Positions 16,106 to 24,096 of a stretch of 64,000 nt of DNA are shown one piece after another. The position numbers were made by a program, and so were the translations under genes. Positions within the stretch are counted from its first letter, which is position 1. Each line of letters opens with the position of its first letter. The DNA is from Pelomonas sp036404855 (GTDB taxonomy: Bacteria; Pseudomonadota; Gammaproteobacteria; Burkholderiales; Burkholderiaceae_C): NCBI RefSeq assembly GCF_036404855.1, contig NZ_DASWYS010000374.1, positions 1 through 64,000 on the forward strand, read 5' to 3'. Below the pieces are notes generated by a model that saw nothing but the letters and a program-made list of their open reading frames with translations, searched no databases and was not told the origin of the DNA.

Positions 16106-17500
16106 TCAGCGCCTGGACAGCAGCCACAGCCCTCCCCAGGTCAGCGCGCCGTTGAGCAGCAGCAGCTCCAGTCCGATCTGGTAGCCGCGCCAGGGCTGCC
16201 CGAAATCCAGTACCGCGCACAACAGCGGCGCAGCAATGCACACCGCGACGAGCAGCCGCCCCGACAGCGCCCGCGGCGTGAACAGCGCGAACGCGAACAA
16301 TCCCAACAGCGGCCCGTAGGTGTAGCCCGCGAGCTTGAGGATGAGGTAGATCATGCTGGCGTTGTCCAGGGCCTTGAAGCCCAGCACCAGTGCGAGGAAC
16401 ACCACTGCAAAGCCCAGGTGCACGCGCCGGCGAGTACGCGTGTCGTCCTTGCCGACTCGCAGCAGGTCCAGGCAGGTGCTGGCCGTCAGCGCGGTCAGCG
16501 CGCCGTCGGCGCTCGGCAGCAGGGCCGACACCAGCGCCAGCACGAACACCGCTTGCACCCATGCGGGCAGGTGCTGCATGACCACGGCCGGGAACAGCGT
16601 GTCGCCCGCCGCTGCCAGGCCATGTTCGCGCGCGAACAATGTCAGCAGCCCGCCCAGCAGCAGGAAGGCGCCGACGACCACCAGCATCAGCACCGCCAGC
16701 ACCAGCAGGTTCTTCTGCGAATCTCGCAGCCGCTTCACGGACAGGCTCTTCTGCATCATCTCCTGGTCCAGCCCCGTCATTGCAATGGCGATGAACATGC
16801 CGGCCAGCAGCGCCTTGGCCGAGAAGTCACGGGAGAGCGGGTCGCCCACCCAGACGTGCGACAGGCCTGCGGCGTCGAGCTGCGCGAAGGCGTCCACGCG
16901 CCACAGCAGCACGACGCAGACGACGAGGCCGGTCAGCATGCCGGCGGTCTGCAGCGTGTCGGTCCACACGAGCGCCTTCACGCCGCCGTCCACCGTGTAG
17001 AGCAGGATCATCGCCAGCACGACGGCTGCGCCGACCGCAAAGGGCACGCCCAGCGGCGCGAGGATGAGCGTGTGCAGCACCTGAACCACGAGGTAGAGCC
17101 GGGCGGTGGCGCCCAGCGTGCGGCTCAGCACGAAGAAGGCCGAGCCCAGCCGCTGCGCCGCCGGTCCCAGGCGCTCGCCCAGGAAGCCATAGATCGATGC
17201 CAACCCGAGCCGGTGGAAAGCCGGCAAAAGCAGGAAGGCGATGACGACGTAGCCGACCACCTGACCCAGCGCGATCTGGAGATAGGTGAAGCCGCTGGTC
17301 GCGACCGAACCCGGCACGCTGATGAAGGTGACGCCTGACAGCGATGTCCCGATCATCCCGAAGGCGACGACGGGCCAGGGACTTTCCCGACCCCCCACGT
17401 AAAAACCCTCAGCCCCGGAACCGTGCGAAACGCACCGCGCCAATACGAGCAACAGCCCGAAATAGGTGAGAACCCCGATCAAAAGTAGTGCAGGTGACAT
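16106..17500 (-). CDS. Sodium:solute symporter family transporter
   Basis: A 464-residue integral membrane protein of the SSS (SLC5) family with about 12 or 13 hydrophobic segments. Family landmarks include EGFYVGGRESPWPVVAFGMIGTSLSGVTFISVPGS in helices 1 and 2, the YTVDGGVKALVWTDTLQ segment, and the ALVSALLPSADGALTALTASTCLDL region with Na+-site serines. The substrate cannot be assigned from sequence; the family takes up sugars, amino acids, organic acids and vitamins. It heads a minus-strand run with the ABC exporter genes (11-base gap) and is read divergently from the secreted nuclease gene. Confidence 0.9.
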   Translation of the reverse strand: MSPALLLIGVLTYFGLLLVLARCVSHGSGAEGFYVGGRESPWPVVAFGMIGTSLSGVTFISVPGSVATSGFTYLQIALGQVVGYVVIAFLLLPAFHRLGLASIYGFLGERLGPAAQRLGSAFFVLSRTLGATARLYLVVQVLHTLILAPLGVPFAVGAAVVLAMILLYTVDGGVKALVWTDTLQTAGMLTGLVVCVVLLWRVDAFAQLDAAGLSHVWVGDPLSRDFSAKALLAGMFIAIAMTGLDQEMMQKSLSVKRLRDSQKNLLVLAVLMLVVVGAFLLLGGLLTLFAREHGLAAAGDTLFPAVVMQHLPAWVQAVFVLALVSALLPSADGALTALTASTCLDLLRVGKDDTRTRRRVHLGFAVVFLALVLGFKALDNASMIYLILKLAGYTYGPLLGLFAFALFTPRALSGRLLVAVCIAAPLLCAVLDFGQPWRGYQIGLELLLLNGALTWGGLWLLSRR

Positions 17501-17605
17501 GGGCCGCGACTATGCCGCAGACCACCCCCGCGAACGCGGTGGATCTATTCGTCATGAAGCATCAATACGATGCGCGCCGTCTTGGGCAATTTTTACTAAC
17601 CCGTC

Positions 17606-20600
17606 ATGCAACTCAAACCCCTGGTGTCCTTTCTCGCGGCAGCATTTGCTGCCCCTGCGGTGCTGGCATCGCCCAGCGGCATCGTCATCAGTCAGGTGTA
17701 TGGCGGTGGCGGCAACACCGGTGCCGTCTACAAGCAAGACTTCATCGAGATCTTCAACGCCGGTGCGGCCCCGGTGTCCATCGGCGGGTGGTCGGTGCAG
17801 TACGCCGCCGCCGCCGGCACCTCCTGGCAGGTGACGGCGATTCCCGCGGGCGTGACGCTGCAGCCGGGCCAGTACTACCTGATTCGCGAAGCCGCCGGCA
17901 CCGGCGGCACGACGGACGTGCCCGCCGACCTGACCACCGGCAGCATCGCGATGTCGGGCACCACGGGCAAGGTGGCCCTGGTCAAGAGCACGACGGCGCT
18001 GGCGGGCGCGAGCCCCGCCGCCGAGGACCTGCTCGCCTGGGGCCCGACGGCCACCGGCGCAGAAGGCGGCAGCCCCGCCCCCCTGCTGTCCAACACGACG
18101 GCCGCGCTGCGCAACGGCGGCGGCTGCGCGGACACCGACAACAACGCCAGCGACTTCGGCGCTGGCGCGGCGAACCCGCGCAACGCCAGCAGCCCGCTGA
18201 ATGTCTGCGGTGGCGGCGGCGGCACGCCCATCAACCAGCCCATCGTCCCGAACTGCCCCGACCAGGCGGCCACGGCCGGCGCGGCCAGCAGCTTCAGCGT
18301 CAGCGCCAGCGACACTGACAGCCGCGTCAACCTCGCGACTGTCGTCGGCACGCTCCCCAGCGGCATCACGCTGGGCAGCTTCACGGCAGCCTCCGCCGAA
18401 GGCGCGGCTGCCACGCAGGCTTTCAATGTCAGCGCCAGCCTGTCCGGCGGCAGCTACACGGTCAACCTGAAGTGGGACAACGACGAGGCCCAGACCGCCT
18501 CGTGCAGCTTCAAGGTCAACGTCGCCGGTTACGTGACGATTCCGGCCATCCAGGGCTCCGGCGCCAAGAGCCCGATGGACGGCGCCACGGTCACCACGGG
18601 CGGCATCGTCACCAAGCTGATCAACAACGGCTTCTATCTGCAGGACCCGGACGGCGACGGTGACCCGACCACGTCCGACGGCATCTTCGTCTTCACCAGC
18701 ACCGCACCCACGGTGGCTGTCGGCGACAAGATCACCCTGTCCGGCAAGGTCGCGGAGTATTCGGTCTCGACTGGCGCCGCCAGCCAGGCCAACCCGCTGA
18801 CCGAGCTGACCACCATCAGCGGCCTCACCATCGTCAGCAGCGGCAACCAATTGCCCCAGCCGGTCGAAGTCAGCCTGGCCGCGCTGTCCAACCAGTCCGA
18901 CATGGAACGCTACGAAGGCATGCTGGTGCGCATCACCGACACGCTGACCGTCAGCCAGACCAGCTTCGTCGGTACCTGGGGCCAACTGACACTGTCGGCC
19001 GGCGGTCGCACGCTGACACCGACCAATGTGGTGCGCCCCGGCGCGGCCGCACAGGCGCTGCAGGTGGCCAACCTGGCGCGCAGCGTGGTGCTGGACGACA
19101 GCCTGTCCACCAAGTTCCCCAACCCCACGCCCTACCTCTGGCAGGACGGCACCGTGCGCGCCGGCGACACCGCCGACGGCGTGACCGGTGTCGTGGACTT
19201 CGGACCGTCGACCGATTCCACGTCCGGTCCGCTGTCGTACAAGATCCATCCCACCGCGGCCCCGGTGTTTGCACGGCCCATCGCCCGCCCGATTGCACCG
19301 CCGTCCGTCGGCGGCAACGTGCGCGTCGCCAGCGCCAACGTGCTGAACTTCTTCACGACCTTCGTCGACGGCAACTCCGTGCCGGGCAGCGGCTCCACCT
19401 GCCAGGTGAGCTGCCGCGGCGCCAACAACCTGGTCGAGTTCAACCGCCAGCGCACCAAGATCGTGGCCGCGCTCTCCGGACTGAATGCCGACGTTGTCGG
19501 CCTGATGGAAATCCAGAACAACGGCAACTTCGCAGTGCAGAACCTCGTCGACGGTCTGAACGGGGCGATGGGTGCGGGCACCTACGCCGCCGTGCCGCTG
19601 CCGACCGTCATCTCCGCCGGCGGCGCGGGCACCGGCACCGACGCCATCCGTGTGGCGCTGATCTACAAGCCGGCCAAGCTGGCGCTGATCGGCGCCTCGA
19701 TGGCCGATACCAACGCCATCAACAACCGCCCGACGTTCGCCCAGGGCTTCGTGCTGCCCAACGGCGAGAAGTTCGCTGTCGCGGTCAACCACCTGAAGTC
19801 CAAGGGCAGCTGCGGCAGTGGCGCCAATGGCGACACTGGCGACCTCCAGGGTTGCTGGAACCTGCAGCGCCAGCAGCAGGCCCAGCGCCTGGTGGACTGG
19901 CTGCCTACCGTCAAGGCCACGGCCGGCACCGACAACATCATCCTGCTGGGTGACTTCAACGCCTACGCCCAGGAAGACCCCATCCACCTGCTGAAGAACA
20001 ACGGCATCGTGGACCTGGTGGGCATGTTCGACCCGGTCGAGTACAGCTACGTCTTCGATGCCGGAGCCGGCCGCCTGGACCACGGCCTGGGCACGGCCAG
20101 CGTCGCCACCAAGGTGACCGGCGCCACCAGCTGGCACATCAACGCCGACGAACCCGAGTGGATCGACTACAACACCGAGGACAAGGCCACGGGCAACGAC
20201 TGGTACCAGCCCAACCTGTTCCGCGCCTCCGACCATGACCCGATGCTGATCGGCCTGAACCTCGTGAAGAGCCTGGTCGGCACCAGCGGTCGCGATGTCA
20301 TCGTCGGCACCCCGGGTGACGACGTCATAGAAGGCGGCCCTGGCGCCGACACGCTGACCGGCAACGGCGGCCGCAACCAGTTCGTCTACGGCAGCATGCT
20401 GGACGCGGGCGACGTCATCACCGACTTCACCCCCGGCATGGACACGCTGGTGCTGACCAAGCTGCTTGCCTCGGTGGGCATCGTCAGCGCCAACCCGCTG
20501 GCCAGCGGTCACGTCACCTGCACGGCCTCGGCTGCAGGCGCCATCATCGGCATCGACGCCGACGGCTCGGCGGGCCCGATGGCCTCCAAGCCCCTGGCGC

Positions 20601-20653
20601 AGCTCAAGGGCGTCGCCTGCACCGCCGTCACCGCCGCCAGCTTCAAGTTCTGA
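17606..20653 (+). CDS. ExeM/NucH-like extracellular endonuclease with RTX-like tail
   Basis: A 1015-residue secreted protein. A Sec signal peptide (MQLKPLVSFLAAAFAAPAVLA) is followed by a lamin-tail-like domain (GIVISQVYGGGGNTGAVYKQDFIEIFNAG, about 22 to 200), an immunoglobulin/OB-like middle region (about 205 to 520), and an endonuclease/exonuclease/phosphatase domain (about 570 to 885: RVASANVLNFF, VVGLMEIQNNG, VAVNHLKSKGS, LLGDFNAYAQEDP, RASDHDPMLIGL), giving metal-dependent DNase activity. The C-terminus (about 890 to 960) has RTX-like nonapeptides (GTPGDDVIEGGPGADTLTGNGG) and a FVYGS...DVITDFTPGMDTLVL block, normally a type I secretion feature. ExeM and NucH degrade extracellular DNA for nutrition and biofilm release. 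Cysteines are spread through the protein. Confidence 0.92.
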   Translation: MQLKPLVSFLAAAFAAPAVLASPSGIVISQVYGGGGNTGAVYKQDFIEIFNAGAAPVSIGGWSVQYAAAAGTSWQVTAIPAGVTLQPGQYYLIREAAGTGGTTDVPADLTTGSIAMSGTTGKVALVKSTTALAGASPAAEDLLAWGPTATGAEGGSPAPLLSNTTAALRNGGGCADTDNNASDFGAGAANPRNASSPLNVCGGGGGTPINQPIVPNCPDQAATAGAASSFSVSASDTDSRVNLATVVGTLPSGITLGSFTAASAEGAAATQAFNVSASLSGGSYTVNLKWDNDEAQTASCSFKVNVAGYVTIPAIQGSGAKSPMDGATVTTGGIVTKLINNGFYLQDPDGDGDPTTSDGIFVFTSTAPTVAVGDKITLSGKVAEYSVSTGAASQANPLTELTTISGLTIVSSGNQLPQPVEVSLAALSNQSDMERYEGMLVRITDTLTVSQTSFVGTWGQLTLSAGGRTLTPTNVVRPGAAAQALQVANLARSVVLDDSLSTKFPNPTPYLWQDGTVRAGDTADGVTGVVDFGPSTDSTSGPLSYKIHPTAAPVFARPIARPIAPPSVGGNVRVASANVLNFFTTFVDGNSVPGSGSTCQVSCRGANNLVEFNRQRTKIVAALSGLNADVVGLMEIQNNGNFAVQNLVDGLNGAMGAGTYAAVPLPTVISAGGAGTGTDAIRVALIYKPAKLALIGASMADTNAINNRPTFAQGFVLPNGEKFAVAVNHLKSKGSCGSGANGDTGDLQGCWNLQRQQQAQRLVDWLPTVKATAGTDNIILLGDFNAYAQEDPIHLLKNNGIVDLVGMFDPVEYSYVFDAGAGRLDHGLGTASVATKVTGATSWHINADEPEWIDYNTEDKATGNDWYQPNLFRASDHDPMLIGLNLVKSLVGTSGRDVIVGTPGDDVIEGGPGADTLTGNGGRNQFVYGSMLDAGDVITDFTPGMDTLVLTKLLASVGIVSANPLASGHVTCTASAAGAIIGIDADGSAGPMASKPLAQLKGVACTAVTAASFKF

Positions 20654-20676
20654 ACAGCTCCCCGAGGAAACACATC

Positions 20677-21156
20677 ATGATGATCCGCAAATCACTGCTG
20701 GCCCTGGCGGCCCTGGCCATGGCGGGCGCAGCGCACGCCGCCACCTACAGCTTCACCGGCAGCTTCGATGCCGACCCGGCCACCAGCGTCCTGACCGGCA
20801 CGTTCTCCTTCGATGATGTCGTGGCCGCCGCGGGCGGCTTCGACGGCAGCTTCGACCTGACGTCGCTGACCTTCAGCTTCCAGGGCCAGACCTACACGCT
20901 GGCCCAGGCGACGGACCCCTATGTGCAGTTCGACGGCGGCCAGTTGACCGGCCCCAATGCCCTGTTCACGACGCCGTCGGGCGGTGTGCTGGCGCTGCAG
21001 TCCTTCTGGGGCAGCAGCGGCTTCACCTACCACGCCAACGGCGCCGACCATCTCGGCACGCTGAACATCAGCGCCGTGCCCGAACCTGAAGGCTGGGCGC
21101 TGATGCTGGGCGGCCTGGGTGCCGTTGCCCTGATCGCGCGCCGTCGCAAGGCCTAA
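20677..21156 (+). CDS. PEP-CTERM sorting domain protein
   Basis: A 159-residue exported protein: signal peptide MMIRKSLLALAALAMAGAAHA, a Ser/Thr/Gly-rich beta-type body (YSFTGSFDADPATSVLTGTFSFDDV...), and a C-terminal tripartite sorting signal: PEP motif in AVPEPEGW, a hydrophobic helix ALMLGGLGAVALIA, and the basic end RRRKA. Such proteins are processed by an exosortase, usually with a polysaccharide-producing locus elsewhere in the genome. GAGGA precedes the ATG, and the gene starts 23 bases after the nuclease, so the two are probably co-transcribed and secreted under the same conditions. Function unknown. Confidence 0.9.
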   Translation: MMIRKSLLALAALAMAGAAHAATYSFTGSFDADPATSVLTGTFSFDDVVAAAGGFDGSFDLTSLTFSFQGQTYTLAQATDPYVQFDGGQLTGPNALFTTPSGGVLALQSFWGSSGFTYHANGADHLGTLNISAVPEPEGWALMLGGLGAVALIARRRKA

Positions 21157-21177
21157 GCCCGCTCCGGCCTCGCCCGC

Positions 21178-21200
21178 AGCCCCGCGGAAGGCGGGGCTTT
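21178..21200 (+). terminator. Rho-independent terminator after the PEP-CTERM gene
   Basis: A perfect 8-bp stem AGCCCCGC / GCGGGGCT with a GGAAG loop followed by a short T run on the plus strand. It sits between the convergent PEP-CTERM and ruvC stops. The T run is short, so efficiency is uncertain. Confidence 0.6.
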
Positions 21201-21748
21201 CAGTAGGTCCGGCCGCTCTTGAACTGCGCGTGCTGGCGGCGCTGCAGCGTCGTGCTGCGGCTCATCGCCTCGAAGCTGACCCGCGCATGGGCGTGCATGA
21301 TGGCCAGGCCCAGCGCGTCGGCGGCGTCCTTGCCGGGCACTCCGGGCAGGCTCAGCAGCCGTTGCACCATGGCCTGCACCTGCTCCTTCTTGGCCTGACC
21401 GTGGCCGGCCACGGCCTTCTTCATCTGCACGGCGGTGTACTCGCTGACGGCCAGGTCGGCCGACACCAGCGCGGTCAGCGCCGCGCCGCGCGCCTGCCCC
21501 AGCAGCAGGGTGGACTGCGGGTTCACATTGACGAAGACGATCTCCACCGCCGCGCAGTGCGGCTGGTAGCGCGCGACGACCTCGCGGATACCGTCATAGA
21601 TGATTTTCAGTCGGCCGGGCAAGTCGCCCAGTGCGACACCGTTGGTCTTGATCGTGCCGCTGGCGACGTAGCCCAGGCGCGGGCCTTCGGCGTCGATGAC
21701 GCCGAAGCCGGTGGTCTGCAGACCGGGATCGATGCCGAGGATGCGCAT
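21200..21748 (-). CDS. ruvC: Crossover junction endodeoxyribonuclease RuvC
   Basis: A 182-residue Holliday-junction resolvase. The RNase H fold acidic residues are visible: RILGIDPGLQTTGFG (Asp7), AAVEIVFVNVNPQST (catalytic Glu), and GKDAADALGLAIMHAH (two C-terminal Asp). Length agrees with E. coli RuvC (173). The ATG at 21748 shares its A with the TGA stop of the upstream cdsA-like gene (TGATG), so it is translationally coupled. In many Betaproteobacteria ruvC follows purH directly; here the GMC/ALDH pair, a small protein, plsC and the cdsA-like gene lie between them. Confidence 0.96.
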   Translation of the reverse strand: MRILGIDPGLQTTGFGVIDAEGPRLGYVASGTIKTNGVALGDLPGRLKIIYDGIREVVARYQPHCAAVEIVFVNVNPQSTLLLGQARGAALTALVSADLAVSEYTAVQMKKAVAGHGQAKKEQVQAMVQRLLSLPGVPGKDAADALGLAIMHAHARVSFEAMSRSTTLQRRQHAQFKSGRTY

Positions 21749-22749
21749 CAGCGATAGCCCAGTGGCAGCTGGAAGTACCAGCGCGCCGAATGGAAGAACA
21801 CCGGCGCCGCGAAGCAGAGTACGGCGATGCGGTCCAGCAGGCCGACGGCACCGGTAATGGAGCTGCGATTGCCCCAGTAGCGCGCACCGGCGTCCTTCTT
21901 CAATGCCTTCATGACGAGGCCACCGAAGCCGGCCGCGCCGGCCGTCACGAAGGCCATGGCCAGCGCCTGGCCGGCCTTGAAGGGCGTGATCCAGAACAGC
22001 AGGCCGCCGACGGCCGAACCGGTCAGCGTGCCTATCCACCAGGCCCGCATCGAGAAGCTGCGGCTGATGCGCCGCGCCACCGGCCGGCGGCGCAGCAGGC
22101 GACGCGCGATCTCCTGCGCAATCTGGGCAGCCGCCACGACCATGACGAGGAAGAACAGCAGGAAGGCACCGCGGCCCGTGTAGCCGGGGAAATCCAGCAG
22201 CAGCAAGGCCGGCGCATGCGACAGGCCGTAGACGCAGACCATCACGCCCCACTGGATCTTGGCGTTGCGCTCCAGGAAACGCTGCGGATCGTCGGCCAGC
22301 GCGCTGACGATGGGCAGCACGAGGAAGCCGTAGACCGGCAGGAACACGGTGAAGAGGTCGAAGAAGCGCGTGCCGCAGATCATGTATTGCACGGGCAGCA
22401 ACACGAAGAAGGCGACGATGAGGGTGCGATGGTCGCTGCGCAGCGTGTGCACGAGGGTGATGAACTCGCGCAGCGCCAGGAACGAGAAAAGCGCGAACAG
22501 CAGCGTGGCGCCCAGCGGACCCGAAATCCAGGCGACCCAGAACATGCAGGCGCCGATCCAGGCGGCGCGCAGGTCCCGGCGCACCCGCGCCCAGGCAAGC
22601 TGTGATGCCAGCCGAGCATCCTCGTCCTGGCGCTCGCGCAACGAGTTCAGGAACAGGCCGATGCTCAGCAGCAGCAGCAAACCGAACAACACGATAAAGA
22701 GCAGCGCCACCTGCTCGCTGGACGTCAGTTGCTTGAGCCAGGCCACCAT
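21748..22749 (-). CDS. CdsA-family phosphatidate cytidylyltransferase homologue with degenerate active site
   Basis: A 333-residue membrane protein with about eight hydrophobic segments, of the CDP-diglyceride synthase family and most like YnbB-type paralogues (ISGPLGATLLFALFSFLALREF; GRGAFLLFFLVMVVAAAQIAQ). The C-terminal family signature, normally KR-x4-KD-x-PGHGG-x2-DR-x-D, is here KALKKDAGARYWGNRSSITG then AVGLLDRIAVL: the KD pair, PGHGG and the last Asp are absent. The middle S-P-G-K-T block is also replaced (RRISRSFSMRAW). Catalysis is therefore doubtful. Start ATG 22749 overlaps the plsC stop by one base (TGATG), fixing it. The protein may have lost or changed activity, or may assist the PlsC-type enzyme. 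Confidence 0.85.
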   Translation of the reverse strand: MVAWLKQLTSSEQVALLFIVLFGLLLLLSIGLFLNSLRERQDEDARLASQLAWARVRRDLRAAWIGACMFWVAWISGPLGATLLFALFSFLALREFITLVHTLRSDHRTLIVAFFVLLPVQYMICGTRFFDLFTVFLPVYGFLVLPIVSALADDPQRFLERNAKIQWGVMVCVYGLSHAPALLLLDFPGYTGRGAFLLFFLVMVVAAAQIAQEIARRLLRRRPVARRISRSFSMRAWWIGTLTGSAVGGLLFWITPFKAGQALAMAFVTAGAAGFGGLVMKALKKDAGARYWGNRSSITGAVGLLDRIAVLCFAAPVFFHSARWYFQLPLGYR

Positions 22750-23399
22750 CAGTCGGACTCCACCACCCGGCCCACCGAGGCGGGGTCGGGCCGCTGCTCC
22801 ATGACGGCCTCGCGGGCACGGCACAGGAAATCGGCCTTGCTCTCGCCCTCGCGCAGCTGCAGGGGGGCACCGAAAGTGACCGTGCACAGGATGGGGACGG
22901 GCACGACCTCGCCCTTGGGCATCACGCGCTGCACGTTGTCGATCCAGGTCGGGATCAGTGGCACGTGGGGAAACTGCTCAGCCAGGTGGTAGATGCCGGA
23001 CTTGAAGGGCATGGGGTTGCCCTTGTTGGAACGCGTGCCCTCGGGAAAGATGACCAACGAGTCGCCATTGGCCAGTGCCTCGACCAGCGGCTCCAGCGGA
23101 TCCTCGTCAGGCGTGGCGCGGCTGCGGCTCACGTAGATGGCGTTGAAAACCTCGGTGGTCAGCCAGCGCTTGAAGGCGCTCTTGGTCCAGTAGTCACGCG
23201 CAGCGATGGCGCGGGTTGAGGCCCTCAGCTCATGCGGAAAAGCGGCCCAGATCAGGACTAGGTCGAAGTGACTCTGGTGGTTGGCGATGTAGATGCGCTG
23301 CTCTGCTTTTGGCGGGCAGCCCTTCCAGTGGCCCTGGGCGCCCGTGATGAGCCGGGCGACGAAGGCGAGCAACTGGCCGGTGAAGGCGGCAAGCGTCAT
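22749..23399 (-). CDS. plsC: 1-acyl-sn-glycerol-3-phosphate acyltransferase (PlsC family)
   Basis: A 216-residue acyltransferase with the family motifs NHQSHFD (HX4D catalytic site, about residues 38 to 44) and FPEGTRSNKGN (motif III), plus a hydrophobic N-terminus that anchors it to the inner membrane. It transfers an acyl chain to lysophosphatidic acid to make phosphatidic acid, the substrate of CdsA. The next gene is a cdsA homologue joined by a one-base overlap, so the pair would link two successive steps of phospholipid synthesis if the second were active. This may be a paralogue; the housekeeping copy could lie elsewhere. Confidence 0.9.
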   Translation of the reverse strand: MTLAAFTGQLLAFVARLITGAQGHWKGCPPKAEQRIYIANHQSHFDLVLIWAAFPHELRASTRAIAARDYWTKSAFKRWLTTEVFNAIYVSRSRATPDEDPLEPLVEALANGDSLVIFPEGTRSNKGNPMPFKSGIYHLAEQFPHVPLIPTWIDNVQRVMPKGEVVPVPILCTVTFGAPLQLREGESKADFLCRAREAVMEQRPDPASVGRVVESD

Positions 23400-23432
23400 G
23401 GGCCGGGATTATCGCGGCCCAAAGACGGCGGC

Positions 23433-23897
23433 CTACCAATCCTCGAAGCCCAGCCCGGTGTCCCGGCCGCCCCAGCCGTCGCCGCAGCCGAACTCGACGT
23501 CGCGCCGCGCCAGCTCGTCGGCCGCGCTGCTGTCGGCATCGAAGCTTCCAGGAAGGAATCCCCCGCCAGTCTCATCACGGCTTTCGTTCAGCAGCTTGTC
23601 CGCCAGCAGGCCGGCCGCGACACCGCCGGCCGCTGCCAGACCCACGCCCCCCAGCCCAGGGCCGCTCGAAGCAGCCGCCGGCACGCCCGCGGCGTCGCCT
23701 GGCGCACGGCCATCGCCCGCCGCCGCCTGGCTGCCAGCCGACACGAGCGGTGCCGGTTCGGCCGCCCGGCGCTGCGCCCAGCCCGCCACCAGCCAAGCGA
23801 AGGCAGCGGCGCCCACCACCGCCAGCCACACGGGCACACCTGCCCACAGCGCCGCGATCAGCGCCACGCATGGGAGCAGGTATCGGGAAAACTTCAT
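23433..23897 (-). CDS. Small membrane-anchored hypothetical protein, 154 aa
   Basis: I do not recognise a family. The first 45 residues form two closely spaced hydrophobic segments (YLLPCVALIAALWAGVPVW and VGAAAFAWLVAGW). A Gly/Ala-rich linker (about 46 to 115) follows, with a possible third short hydrophobic stretch (GVGLAAAGGVAAGLLADKL). The tail is acidic and rich in Gly, Asp and aromatic residues (DVEFGCGDGWGGRDTGLGFEDW). Frame and codon usage are consistent with a real gene, and it lies 33 bases upstream of plsC on the same strand, so co-transcription is plausible. The tail resembles that of some TPM-like or flotillin-linked small proteins, but I cannot support a specific assignment. Confidence 0.65.
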   Translation of the reverse strand: MKFSRYLLPCVALIAALWAGVPVWLAVVGAAAFAWLVAGWAQRRAAEPAPLVSAGSQAAAGDGRAPGDAAGVPAAASSGPGLGGVGLAAAGGVAAGLLADKLLNESRDETGGGFLPGSFDADSSAADELARRDVEFGCGDGWGGRDTGLGFEDW

Positions 23898-24096
23898 GGC
23901 AACACTCCTGGCACCTTCATTCGCGCCTTACACGCGGCGCACAAGTGACAGTTTGCAACCTGGAGCTGGCGGCAAGCCTTCCCCGGCATTCAGGACTAAC
24001 GCCAACCCCGTGAAGACTTCGCAAGGCGGCGCAGGGGCGGGGCCGTTCCTGGCCCCCGGCGGGCTTGAGGTGCGCTCCGCAGGCAGCCCGGCAGGC

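Noticed and set aside
17552..20512. A 986-codon open frame on the minus strand opposite the nuclease gene
   Set aside because: It is the mirror of a GC-rich coding frame; its translation is full of Val/Gly/Arg with no domain, while the plus strand has a signal peptide and nuclease motifs.
24039..24056. GGGGCC / GGCCCC hairpin after the GMC oxidoreductase gene
   Set aside because: No T run on either strand and a short stem; GC-rich DNA gives many such hairpins, so I do not call a terminator.
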